Made by a program: the position numbers and the translations under genes. The notes below the pieces were generated by a model. It made no database searches and was not told the origin of the DNA. It was given only the letters and a program-made list of their open reading frames with translations. Below, in pieces: positions 46,666 to 59,800 of a DNA stretch of 64,000 nucleotides. Source of the stretch: Linepithema humile (taxonomy: Eukaryota > Arthropoda > Insecta > Hymenoptera > Formicidae); NCBI RefSeq assembly GCF_040581485.1, contig NC_090131.1, forward strand, positions 3,968,001 to 4,032,000, read 5' to 3'. Every line of letters begins with the position of its first letter. Position 1 is the stretch's first letter.

Positions 46666-47876
46666 ACATTTAAAACAATACACTTTCAGACAATAAAATA
46701 AAAATTTCAAAATCCATGACGTAGAATAATGATCAGTCTCACCTCGATAGCTCAATATATATACGTCCAGCGTCTCGAGAGATCTAATTTGTTTAATCAA
46801 CATTCTAATAACTTTTACGCATAGAACTCTTCGTAGAAATAAAAAGTCATTACAAACTGACACGAAATGTCACTTGAAATCGATAGAATTATCGACATAC
46901 AACCAGCGTCTCACCTTTATACTCGAAAAAATACGTTTTTAGGCAAAATAATTTAAAAAAAAAAAATCAGTCTCACCTCGATAACTCAATATATATACGT
47001 CCAGCGTCTCGAGAGATCTAACTTGTTTAATTAACATTTTAATAACTTTTACGCATAGAACTTTTCGTAGAAATAAAAAGTGATTACAAACTGACACGAA
47101 ATGTCACTTGAAATCGATAGAATTATCGACATACGACCAGCGTCAGACCTTTATACTCGAAAAAATACGTTTTTCAGCCAAAATAACTTTTAAAAAAAGG
47201 TCAGTCTCACCTCGATAGCTCAATATATATACGTCCAGTGTCTCGAGAGACCTAACTTGTTTAATCAACATTCTAATAACTTTTACGCATAGAACTTTTC
47301 GTAGAAATAAAAAGTCATTACAAACTGACACGAAATGTCACTTGAAATCGATAGAATTATCGACATACGACCAGCGTCTCACCTTTATACTCGAAAAAAT
47401 ACGTTTTTCAGGCAAAATAATTTTTTAAAAAAAAGGTCTAATTGTTGTAACCATCAGAACTCTTTGGAAAGACATTGTGCATGCCCAGAACTATACGAGA
47501 GCTAAGTTGGAATAAACAGAACTCTTGAAAATAAACCGGCGTCTCATCTGTATATCTATAGATATAAGGATTTGCTTGTTCTTATTTTATCTTTATTGAT
47601 ATTTTTTTGCTTTTAGAAGGCAGACCTCTTCTTAGAACTCTTGTAGAACTATAAATCTTTTAATTTCCAACAATTATTGGTAAGGAAAATGTCGTAGGAC
47701 AAAGTGAGACGCTGCGTGAAGTTGGCGTCTCAGTTTGTCCTGAGGCATTTTCGTTGGTTTAATGGCCAGACCTATTTGTTTAAACTATCAGGAACTCTAG
47801 AACTATTGAAAATAAAGTCAGAACTCTTAATTATTTGTGAGTTTCCGCGAAATGATACGCCAGCTTCACACACACG
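46666..47876 (-). repeat. Right arm of the foldback element
   Basis: A 1211-bp arm, about 313 bp longer than the left. The difference is accounted for by two extra 234-bp units and one fewer 164-bp unit. Ten AGAACT hexamers mirror the AGTTCT of the left arm. Confidence 0.85.
46734..47436 (-). repeat. Three tandem 234-bp units in the right arm
   Basis: Units start at 46734, 46968 and 47202, each opening CAGTCTCACCTCGATA and closing near an A-rich stretch. The period is exactly 234 bp. Small frames inside them are repeated with the units and are not genes. Confidence 0.9.
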
Positions 47877-47884
47877 AAATTTGA
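47877..47884. repeat. Target site duplication AAATTTGA (right)
   Basis: Matches the eight bases at 45720-45727 and defines the right end of the foldback element. Confidence 0.75.
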
Positions 47885-49304
47885 CAGCCGAGCAGCTAAA
47901 AAAAGTCATAAATCTGCGCGACCTTTTAAATGTATTATTTAATGTGAATGATTTATGCTGTGTAAAAAAACAGAAAGCAGATAATTCAGCTATGACACAA
48001 CCCATCATTGTAAATTTAAAATGTTGTTAAATTAATAACAATCTATGATTTCTGATGCAGTAATAAATAATAATATATATTATGGATATCTTAACTTTGT
48101 AATTGAATATAGCGTACTTGCTTTATCCTACAGTGTGTTCATTTATATTCGCGATAAAACAAACTTTTCTGTTTTCCTTTGGCAAAGAATAACAAACAGC
48201 GAGATAAATGGAAGCAATCCGCGTATTTCATACGAAGGGACGTGATCATACTGTGTAATTGAAGCGGCAGTCAAAATATACAGGAATAGGTCTGTCGACC
48301 AAGTTGAATGCGCTATGTAGAGAAAGGTAGAAAAGAATATACATTCATAAGTTACGATGGTTATTAATCTCGATTAGTCGACTGTAAGAATCAGTCAGTT
48401 GGCCGTGAAAACGCGTTAAGTTCGACTCGACGAATCTATTTTTCAGACATCACTAGCCGTTGCAATATGACAAAACAATTCCAAGCGAAAAATTAAATCT
48501 AGTGAAAAAAATCGGAAAATAGTCAGACAATCTGCTGTAAGAAAGTTATCACTTCGTTATCTAATATTAATCATACGATATATAATCAAAATAATGATCC
48601 AGAAATTCTTTTTTTACTCTAAAATTAATATGTAAAAATTGAAATCAGCAAATTAACAGCTTTATATGGCGCTGCTGGTTATTAATTAAAAATAAGCTAC
48701 ATATTGACAGATCATGACTATCAACATCAGAGGGCAGTGTTTCCAGTAGAGCATTGCGATCGAAATTTATCACTCTGTGAACGTAGACCGTGATAAAAAT
48801 CGTTCTCACCCTTTCTCCGTTACAGCTCTCACGGCCGTGACACCGCAACTCGAGCGCACGATAATTATGGCGGTGACCACTCGCGTTCGCGCTCGTGCGA
48901 CACGACGAGCAAAATCAATTAAAGAGGGTATGGGTGGTGCCCGGGCATCGATCGATAGGACAGGCGGCGTGATCGATTGTATCGCGCGTCGCGATCGAGT
49001 AATTAATGACTTGTGGCAGCGCGATTAAAACTCTCGCGTCCGCGGTCACCGTGAATTACGAACGTTCGGCGGGACTTCGGGGAATGAAAAACGCGAGGCG
49101 ATAACCGGGAGGACGAAACTTGTTAGGTCGACACGCGTCACATAGCTGCAAACGAAATCTGCGAACTGGGTTACGCAACTTGGATATCAGTCAACACGGA
49201 GTGTTTGTGAAAACGTAACAATGTGATCAAACGCTGTACACATATATAAGTAAAAATATAAATATTAAATTAATAAAAAATAACACTATGTTGTATAATA
49301 TTAT

Positions 49305-49308
<4 letters not shown>

Positions 49309-49337
<29 letters not shown>
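49309..49337. repeat. (TA)14 microsatellite in an AT-rich block
   Basis: A TA run within an AT-rich block of about 200 bp (49240-49480). Confidence 0.9.
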
Positions 49338-49341
<4 letters not shown>

Positions 49342-52014
49342 ATAATAAAGTATAATATTATTACATATACATTATTATAATATATTATATTATAAATAGT
49401 ATTAATATTATATATAGTTATTAATAATAGATTAATTAATAAAAATTTATTAATGTAGACATATAATATAAGAGCGACAAAATTATGTTTTCATACGTTT
49501 GATATAGTTTTCGTGATGTTGCGAATAGTCGAAGTAATAAACGATCGAGCGAGCAAAACACGACACGACCCGTCGAATCATCCGGGCATTGGCGATCGTT
49601 TTCAGGTGATAGAATGTAACGGCGGTCGACAAACAGGAGTATCCTCGCAAGGCAATTTTTCGAGAGAGTCTTCTGCGAACCGCGACCTCGATCAGACTTA
49701 TCTCGCGGAATTGAGAAAGCCGCTCGTCTTCTTCGTTAGTCTCAATCGTGTATATCTACTCAAATACATTTTCTAACTAAATTTTAAATACATTTTCTAA
49801 CTATTGCCATATATTCATTTTATTTTATTTATGTTAACCTTCAAAACCAACTATCCTACGTTAACAACTTTTAATTACTTGTTAAACGAGTAGCACAAAA
49901 AATAAAACAGAATATGTTCTATAATATCTACTGATATATTATTTCACAAGCAATTGTTATTTGCAAAAATTGAATAACGAACAAAGATCGTTTAACTGTA
50001 TGTGAGAAATATTTTATATTTATTTTTCCATCTGACACGGAGCATAACTACCATTACAAACCGCTGTGATACGTAAACCGCTGTGAGAAGACTTTAGACG
50101 TAATCTGAACTATATATCTTGAATAAAAGAAATGCGTCCTGACAGTGCTTAAAGAAGGTGAAATACCGCCCCTTCGTGGTGCCTATCAGAAACGATCACG
50201 GTCGACTTACCGCCCTTCGTATTACAGCTCTTACACGCAAAAGCGGTTAACTTCCGTCGCTCTTTTCAGCTTCTTTATCTTCAAAGCAATTCTCGCAAAA
50301 ATACTGACAGTTTCGTACAATTTCGTGAAATATTTCGCGTTAAAATCTCGTCATCTTCATTAAAATGATCTTCTCCTTTTTATGCACGACTGCCATTCGC
50401 TTTCAATTTAAATTCTATTACCCCGCGACTTATTTATGAAGAATTGCTAAACGCGAGAAAAAGTTTCCTTTCCTTTCAATGTGACACAGAGAGTATTAAA
50501 AAAAATTTACTGCAAAAAATAAAATTTTTCTAAAAAATTCCGTTTCTTTTACTTCGCAACTTTTAACGCTTATTACATCTTCCTTTATACATAAATTAAT
50601 CTAAAATTAAATCTTTGTCATAATTTTATAATGGATTATAGTTTTATTATAACCAAAAGTAATTTGTTAGAGAAATTAATAAATCATATCAAAAGATCTC
50701 GCGCCGCATTAAAAGTCGCCGAGAATGTCGCGAAACGACCGCCGCTAATTCCTTCATTTTCCACCAACGACATTAAGGTTGCACGGCAAACTGTGGATTA
50801 ATAATGTTACAACGGGGCACCGCGATAAAACTAACTTCAGTTTGCTCGCTAGTCACCGGGTGAAAGAAGTACATGTACGCGGAACTCGTTAATGAGACTG
50901 ACCGCGAGCTTGTCGTTATAATTTTCTGTTTACATCTACTATTAGTGCGATTACGAGATGTCTTATTTTTGCTGCGTTATAATATTAACTCTAATTAGAT
51001 TTTTTCCAGCATAACGATATCATACTAGTACTAATTACATCTTGCACAGCATAATAATTCAATTTCGCGAAAGAAAATTATCGATAACGCAATCTACAGT
51101 TTCTTTATGCTTGGTGTATCACCACTAAATTCACACTGCAACATTTTATTACGTCCGCATGATGTAATATTTTACAAGCGGATTGTGATTACATTCATCG
51201 GCACTACATCGAGAATCGCGGAATGAAATAATACAGAATATAGAATAACGCCAAATTTGTCTGAATTGTTCCATTCTGTATTTTATGTCCGGCTTTGCCG
51301 AATAATTCCCCCAAAATACTTTTCATGTAAATTCACCAAAATAATGTATTTGGTTAGCATAATAAATATAAACTGTTTATTCAAAACTTTTCACGCAATA
51401 CTAATATTATATATTGATTTCGCGCAATTAAAGCAACGCCTTATCGCGCAAATGGTTACACAACTGTTCATATTACAGTCAATAGTATACTTTTTTTTAG
51501 TTAAACTACCGTCGCTCTTTACGTTTTTTCCTCTCAAAAGGCTCCCGGGGCGCTCTTTTTATTCCGCGCCACGCTACGGGTTCACTAGACAAGTGGAACG
51601 AGCTGTCTTCAATTTCTTGAAATTCAAGAATCTCGAACAAATGCAAGCACACGTAGCAGCCGTGGAGAATTCTAAATAAAAGTAGCACAGACACTGCATC
51701 GGACCGTCGTATCGCGTTGGAGATCGCGATAGCGCCAGAGCTTTCCGTGAAAAAAGATACTGGCAAAGGGCAGGCTATCGTATCTATCATAGATCAAAGA
51801 AGAACATTAAGGATGCATTTAAGCTCCACATCTTGGATGAGCGAGTCTTTAAAAAGACCCGCTCTATAATCCTATAAAGCTCCGCATAATTTTATCATAT
51901 ATATAACTTTAAAAGATTACCTCGAGCTACTCCGAAAGCTTTATTTTATTTTCTATTTATCAAATTATGCTGCACGATATCAGTCTACTTTTTGTTATAA
52001 TTTTTCCTTTGCAT

Positions 52015-52039
52015 TCTCTCTCTCTCTCTCTCTCTCTCT
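52015..52039. repeat. (TC)12 microsatellite
   Basis: An uninterrupted TC run of 25 nt. Confidence 0.93.
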
Positions 52040-52438
52040 TATTAATAAGTTAAAAAATAGATTTTATATTAAAAGATTAAATCTGCCACTACGAAGAGTA
52101 AAACCCACATCTGTTATGAAATTATATAGGAATGAGAATAAAGTCGACGCCTTCTCCGCATACCAATTTCTCATAATCTTCCAACGGCGGATGAAATCTC
52201 GCAGTGGATAGCATACGGTCGCTCTCGCCATATTTCTCTTTTTCACAAAGATCGCACTTTCGCAAAATACAATCAACTAAATTTTCTTTATTTTTTTATC
52301 AACGTTTATCTGGAACACACGATAGAGAGCGGCGAGATCAATAGCTACTGCATCGTGCATTTCCATTCCACCTCGATTGTTCCCAATTGAATTTCACGCG
52401 AGTGAACGTCGTATTATCGCCCGCTGACCGATACTCTA

Positions 52439-52473
52439 GCGCGCGCGTGCACGCGCGCATGTATACGTGTGCG
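52439..52473. other. 35-nt alternating purine-pyrimidine tract (Z-DNA-prone)
   Basis: From 52439 every base alternates purine and pyrimidine for 35 nt, mostly GC and GT/AC steps. Inside it GCGCGCGTGCACGCGCGC (52441-52458) is a perfect palindrome. Such tracts can adopt Z-DNA under supercoiling. The surrounding 200 bp are GC-rich, which may mean regulatory DNA. Confidence 0.8.
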
Positions 52474-55400
52474 ACGTCGCGCACGACACGCGTATGCGAA
52501 ACTCGGGCAGTTTCTCGGGGCGTATCGTCGTGACCCTGAAGTGGGTCGTTCGCGACCCTGAACCGGAACCGAGAATGAAAGTGGTGCCACGTCGGTTCGA
52601 ATCCCAAGCCCGTTTCACGCCTACACCGCTACCGTAGCGGTATCGCAATTGCGCAACCGTGACCGCGATAGAATATCTACAAATCAAGTGAGCGCAAGAG
52701 AGACCGAAAAGAAAAATGCAAACCACGACACCTACGGAGTGCGAAAGATTGAAATGGGTTAGCGCCAAAACGATATTTCTTATTTGCATCTCGATCAGCT
52801 GTTTAATCTACGATTATCGCCACGACACGATCTTAAACAAACGAGAAATTTGAGACATCGTCTATAATTATACACAGTCTAAATGTTCAAATTGTATAAA
52901 AATACATGGAAATCAATGCAATAAATTTCTTTACTTTTTACAGGCGATTCCACTTAGTAAGAATCTAGTAGGAGTTTACATTTACATATAATGAACGAGT
53001 GTCCTGCCGACAAAAAGAGACGGATTGCTGTTGCGGAATTCATAACGACGGAATAAGTCGATATATTAAAATAAGCCAATAAATTTATGAGGAAAGTTAA
53101 TATCATGCATAATTCGTATTCCATTCGATATCATAAAACATTCCTGTCTTAAGATCTAACGTCGGAAAGTATCGTTTTCATCGAATATTTTTAATTTAGA
53201 TTTATAAAGCTGTGATATCGAGAAATATCGGCTATATTAGCCGATGAGCAATCACTAATAAGCTCTGAAATGGAATAATTTCACATCAATCAATTCATAC
53301 CCATAAATCGAAGAAAGTGTCGTAAATACATTAGCGAAAGAGTAGAAATCGTACAGCTTGCGGGCAATCATCCGCTACAGTGCACTCACGCAGAATCGTT
53401 CACATACCGTTCCAAAGGAAAGTAAATCGCTGTGTGAAAACGCAAAGCTGCATCATTTAATCGCGAGATCCATAATTTATAAAGTATATAATTTACAGTA
53501 TATAAATGTTAAAACTAGAAATTGTGAGAGATGTGTCTTTCCTGAATAATCTGCGGTCAATAAAGCGGTGTAATTAGCACGCTTCATCCACGCTTAATTA
53601 TGTCGGCTTTCCCTGGGAGAATGCTTTTGTGAAGAATTTCAACGTGCTCAGCTTTCGCGAAATCGAATGGTAGCTATGAACATTTTTAATTCATTTTTTT
53701 CGTTCACAAAGGCAGAGAGAGAATTTCTTGCAAAAACCTGCAAGAGCCTACAATGCGGAATTGTAAAAAATTCGTAGAAACAGTGCATAGAATAAAGTGC
53801 AATTCTGAAAGAGAGAGAAAATCTGACAGCGAATGAACAAAGTAACAACTAGCGGGATAATAATAAGCGTAGATATGTACCCAGATATGTACCAAACACT
53901 TGAAAGCCTGTTCTCCACAGCACTTTTACGGCAAAACTACTCTTGTGCAGAACCGCTCCAACAATTGAGCATATATATCACGAGATAAGTTGTGAGTCAT
54001 GATATATTCCCCTCTAAACAAAAGGGTCCAATAATCATCGCGATAGTATGTATAAAAAGTTAGGGAAGATAGATAGAGTAACTTCTTTTTATATATCGTT
54101 GAGGAAAAAAAGGATCTTGGGACGCCCTTCATAGAAATGGCGGTAAGAAAGCAAATCGTCGTCGCGTGAAACGCGAAACTATGCGACTCTTATGCCTCGT
54201 CGTGACGAATTTTACGGTAAATAAAGTACCGTCAAGCAGCGGCAAGCAGCATAGAATAAAGAATGAGGAAAAAGATCTAGCGAGGGGTGGGACGAGGGCT
54301 GCACAGCAGCCGTCGCCTCGTAGAATTTATAAAAGGATCGCTCTAACAACGGCAGCACTTCCATTTCGGTTAGCAAAAATAAAAATTTAAGCAGATGTGC
54401 ATCTCGCGAATTAAGTACGGAGATCTGCATAAAGACGTTGCTTTTATCTGTAATTTGTCAAGACTAGCAAGCGTAAAAATATATCACTGTTATTTAATTC
54501 ATTAATATTATCATATTAAAACTGTGTTAAAATAATGAATCGCTCATTTATAAGTTGCCGATTTCTATAAATTGATAAAATTATTAATTAACTACTTACG
54601 TTCAGTGAGCTTCTTCACGAGGGCGTAAGTGATTCTACAGGTTACACAGATCTTTCTTAGATGATAAACTGTCTACTAAAAGTTACTGACGGCAGTGATA
54701 TTCGTCATAATAAGAGTGCAACGCGAGAAGAAATACAAATGGATAAAGCATCTGTCAGGATTACGGTAAAATCCTACTTACGCGAACGCACTGACGCGTA
54801 TAATTAAGAGCAGCTACTGCCTCTTCGAAAATGTGCGTCTAGGAGCACCTCCACTTTCTGACACACCGATTTGCGGAGAAATTGCTCGAAAAAACGAGAT
54901 GTGGATAAAGAGAAAAAAATAAAATCCGACAGAGATTGGCTGCTTGCGCTCGGAGCTCATACATCTTGCTCGTAGCAAGATTCCGCCTCCTTTTCCGGCG
55001 CCGCTAACGCTAACTCGGGAAGAAGAAATGGGAAGTTGTACATATATCTCTCTCTCTCCTCGCAGATATCCCGCCGAAAATTAATTGCATGTTGCGCGGT
55101 ACGTAATTAGTAATTTTGTTCTAATTAGGGGAAATTACTCCCGAGAGCGCACAGGCAAAGCAGCACTGTTATTTATACACGACGAGCCGTGGACGGTACA
55201 AGTGCAAAACAAATGATTCGCTATAATTCTCAATGTGAGAGTTACGTATAAACTTCAAAGAGGGATCATATTAAGGCACAATAATTATTATAATTGATAA
55301 ACTCGACGACTGCGAGTAATGAAGCAACAGTTACGTTGTGCATGAAATAATATTGAGAGAATAGTATATAATTACTATATATAATATTTTAAATAAAGTT

Positions 55401-56783
55401 TCATTATTCTAAATTTCAGATAAATTACACTAATTAAATCTACATCAATATATGTGCAATTTCGCTATTTGAAGCGTAACGAAACAATGCATTTAATTGT
55501 CTTATTTTAAACAAAACAAAGTGTCAGGTTTGACACAATTTTTGTGCATATTTACGAGGGAACAGTGACCTAATGTTTCTAGCACGACCTCGGATAAAAA
55601 AGCGTCTCAACGCTCGCTATGATTTATAGGATGTGGATGACGCTTGTAAAGCGGCCATTGTTCGGTCCTTTTTGCAACGACAGCCCACGCGCAATTGTTC
55701 CAGCGCGAAGGGTGCATACTATTTTGAGCGTAGCCTGTCAACGACCGAAAATCGGCGAGAAGAATGGAAGGGGCGCTGATAAATGACCGGTACAAATGCG
55801 TGCGGCGCATTCGCGGCTCTATATAAAGGCACATTACTTCTCGACCTATGCCGCTAATTAAAGATAATTGCATGCGCCTGAGCAACGATGTGTGAAAAAT
55901 AGGTGAACGATAATTATGAGCGTGTCCCTAAACCGTGTTACGGCTATGCATATATAAGTAAGCTGTATCATCTTTACCAACATCGAACAGAAGCGAGACG
56001 TCAAAGGCGAAGCAGAGTTATTAGAAAAAATAATCTGGAAATTTGACGTTATACACTCAAAATTTAAAAATATAATAAATAACGTTAATTAATATTGTAT
56101 GATTTTTCTTAATTAGTTTTCTCTACCTTTCTGAACGCATTGTAATTTAAAGATTTAATATTTATATCCAATTTTTTTTTCGCGTAAGCAAGATTCAAAG
56201 AGATAATAAAGCCCGGTGCGTAATATAATATTCCTACAATATCCAAGCTTGCAAATATTTAATAAGCGTCTTGTATATTTAAAAATATTACGTAACAAGA
56301 TTCCATTAACTCGTAAAACAGAGCAAATTGTAAATACAAAATAGTAGAATAAATCCGAGGGAAAAGGAAAAAGTTCAGCCCCTTCCTTTCTTGCGCCCTT
56401 CGGGCCATTTGCGCACCGTTGTGCTTTAATTAAACAAAACGCATGACAGTATTCGAGGAGAATACTTGGCTTTCGTCTTCGTTTTTTAATCCGTGCGTAT
56501 GAATCTCGAGTGTTTGTTAGCCTGCTCGCGATAAACCCACACAGAAGCGTGCCAATACGCGCAGATGCCACACGGAAAACCCATACAAGCACGTTGCGCA
56601 GACGAAACGGGCGAGTGCACTTGCGAGAAACGCCGGCGACGGTCACGTTGAATTTTAATCAGCCCGCTAACAGGGGCGACATTCGGTTCGGTGGCCAATT
56701 CAAACTTCCGTATTTTGCCTGGAACCGGCAATCGCTCGAAATATCGCTCAGGAGGAATATCGTCGCGTACGGCAAAAATAAAC

Positions 56784-56786
<3 letters not shown>

Positions 56787-56833
<47 letters not shown>
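56787..56833. repeat. (AG)23 microsatellite
   Basis: An uninterrupted AG run of about 47 nt. Confidence 0.95.
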
Positions 56834-56836
<3 letters not shown>

Positions 56837-59800
56837 TGGGACTGCGACGACAATATAGCCTCTCGGGGAGAAATATTATTCTACGATGGCAAAAACATCG
56901 ATCAGCCAATTTCCGAGGATATCGTTGCGCATAAGCCCCGGCCCGAACTAGAGCTTTTTTTTTTTACAAACACGCGCGTGTCGCACCGATGTACATTTCG
57001 CGAACGCGTACATACTCGTAGAGCGTAGTGCGCAAAGCGACGTGTATATAGGGCGGCAGCTTAACAAAGGCCGGTGCGATAAATCTCTTGGTTACGAGGA
57101 GGGTTAAAAATTAACCCGCTTGACGCTACCCCCGGCGCATCGCCCGTCGCGTCTCGGCTATTTGTCATGATCTACGGTTTATTGTCCGAAAGGAATTTCC
57201 CAACAAGGAAGCTACGCGGAGAACGGAGCGTGCATAAACCCGCGTGACAGTTCCGTCGCAAAATTTCCAGAATTTCTTTGCAAGTGGCAGTAATGATACG
57301 AAACTTTGGTCGTAACATCCGCACGTGTGTTTCCGTGCGATACTTGTTTTGTGTGATGCAGCAATAATTTTATAATAATAAATTCCTTACAGTACGCCGT
57401 GGTTGTAATTCTGGCCACATTTCAAGCCACATCCGTGAGAATTGTCAACTTACCTAAAACAGAAGAAAAATCAATCTGTTAGCAACGTGTTTTCGGGTGA
57501 TTCTAAGCAATACGTAAAAATTTCTCAGACTTTCATTTATTCGAAAAATATTGCGCCTCCGGTGAATTTGCAGTTTGCCTCTTTCGAGACGAGCGAGCCA
57601 TATATCAAAACTACCATCCTCAACATCACTAGCTTTTTGACGTTCTTTTTATCGCCCCGCGCAAGCACTGTGAAAAGCGCTGTGCGTTAAAAATAATAAA
57701 CGAGAATCTACCGCATAGAGCGGCGCGCGTCATGCCGTCTGCGGCGTTCTATCTCGAGACCTCTCCAGACCGGAAACACTCGAAACCCCTCGATCTTTTT
57801 TAGCGAGGATAACTCTCTCGGTCTGCAATTACTCGGAAATGGCTCATAAAATTTTGAATCCTTTTTTCCGACTGCCGACGGTGGGAGGGGTGTTTAAAAG
57901 TGATTAACGTGCGCGGGAAAGGCTAGAGACAAAATAAAATTAAACCGAATACCGTGCACTGTGATAATTCGGTTTGTTTCCAAAGCTGGCTGCACACAGA
58001 CACAGATTGCATCTATCGCAGACACACACAGACGCTCTATATAGGCGCATCTTCCTTCTCAACCACTTCAAGTTTTACCCGAATCTCCCTCGCTCTCTCC
58101 CGCAACATCCTGCATCTCGACCTCGCTACCATCAGTTTCTCCTGCATCCTGGAACCACGTGTGCACCACGACGATAGAAAACTCACGGCGAAAGCTCGCG
58201 GGGAGAGAATGCAGCCGCGGTCACGTAGATCTCGGCCGAATATTTTATCCGGTGAAATATTTTTTCGGAGAATACCGCGTTAACTGCACGAGTGCTGAAT
58301 GGTTGCGCTGGGATAACAGCGGAAGCCATTATGCATTCGCGTGGTTAAAAGAGAAAAAAAAGCATACATCGTCCTTGTCATTCAGTGGTTGCAAAACACT
58401 CTCGTCAGACTGTAATGTACGAGTGATTTTAAAGAAAGAATTCCGTAAAAAAGCATTCAAATATTATATTTCAAAATGTGCCATTCTTGTTAAATGTAAT
58501 AATTAAAATATAACGATATAACAATACATTCATTAAATTTAATGATTCATATTTTCTATTAAAAATCAATTTGAAAATTGATTTCAAATTAATTCCATGT
58601 TCATCAATCTATCTCGTTAAAAAAAAATTAGCAATATATCTTCTCTAAAAGTTAACAGATTTCTTTTAAAGCTGGATCTACGCGATTGTTGTTTGATTTT
58701 GTAGAAATCCATAATGAAAGCAATTTCAAAAGGACACAGAAGACGTGCATATCTGCCGTACAAGAGTTAAATAAACAATATAATAAAACTTCGCTAATGA
58801 TACTACGTTACAACTATATCTCGCGATAGAGGTATACCAGACATTGATGTAACAAAAGTAACAAAAATATCTTTTGCAATAAAAAATCGACGGACTAAAA
58901 ATACGAGAGGTTTCTTCCTTTCCAAATATATACATACAGATGTATACGTTATAAAAACCCTAGCGTATAACATTCTTGATAAAAAATATCCATGAAATAT
59001 CGTGGGAATAATCCTAAAATGCTGAAACGGATAAAAATAACAATTTCTGTCATTTTAATTGTAAACTCCTCTAACTAATGTAACCGCAAAGATTTTTATT
59101 AACTTTGATAACATATTCCAATATCATCATTAATTAAAAATAATTTATACAAAACACATTAAATATCATTTGCTTGCTTTCAGTTTCTCATTATTTACTT
59201 TCCATTCCTACATTAATATACCGCGTCGTCATGTACTGTTTATATCTTCCTTTCATTGCTCATCGCGTTTGAAATGGTAAAATAAAAAATGCAGTCAACT
59301 ACGATTTGGTGCATAAATTACACGGCAAGTTCGCGTTCGCGAGGAGAACCGCGCGGAAAAAAAAAAGAGTAGAAAAACCGCAGTCCGGGTCGGTGCTGTT
59401 CGTGTCTGCGAATGCAACCGGCTTATTACGCCGCATGTTTACGCGTGTGCACTAACGCTTTAACACTATAATATAATCGCCGGACGGTGAATCCCACGGG
59501 ATAGCGAGAAAACACCGTGGGGCAAATCTCGTCCGCGTTGCTGGACCAATTACGCTGAAACGATGCTACACAACGTTACGCTATACGAAATATACACCCA
59601 CAGACATCATCCCCGGAATTATGGCAGGTATTAAGAGCATTAGGAAGCTATTGTCGCGTGGGCGTGCAACGTGCCGTACCAAATGTGCGTGTAATTGTTC
59701 ACCGTCGAATAATCAGGGATCGTTGAAGCTGACCTGAAGCTTGACCACGTAGGTATACATTTCAGGCTTCCAGGCCACTACGTATGCATTAAATTTTACT

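Larger units (their letters stand above)
45728..47876. mobile_element. Foldback (giant inverted-repeat) element, non-autonomous, 2149 bp
   Basis: The left arm (45728-46625) and right arm (46666-47876) are inverted copies separated by a 40-nt loop. Both ends start with GTGTGTGTGAAGCTGGCG read inward; the right end may have one extra base. The outer 350 bp of the arms differ at only about seven positions by hand comparison. There is no credible ORF. The 8-bp (possibly 9-bp) duplication and the long, internally repeated arms fit foldback elements of the MULE, P/Galileo or FB type, but the end sequence does not let me choose. It would need a transposase supplied elsewhere. Confidence 0.85.

Noticed and set aside
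46618..47331. Short repeated frames in the foldback element (for example 46618-46863 and 47143-47331)
   Set aside because: They recur because the 234-bp unit recurs, and they have no domain or consistent length.
52530..52612. tRNA gene suggested by GGTTCGAATCC near 52590
   Set aside because: The five-base T stem does not pair, and no A box or acceptor stem lies at the right distance.
56510..57028. 172-codon plus-strand frame
   Set aside because: Its middle is the translated (AG)n microsatellite, giving alternating Arg-Glu, so the open frame is a repeat artefact.
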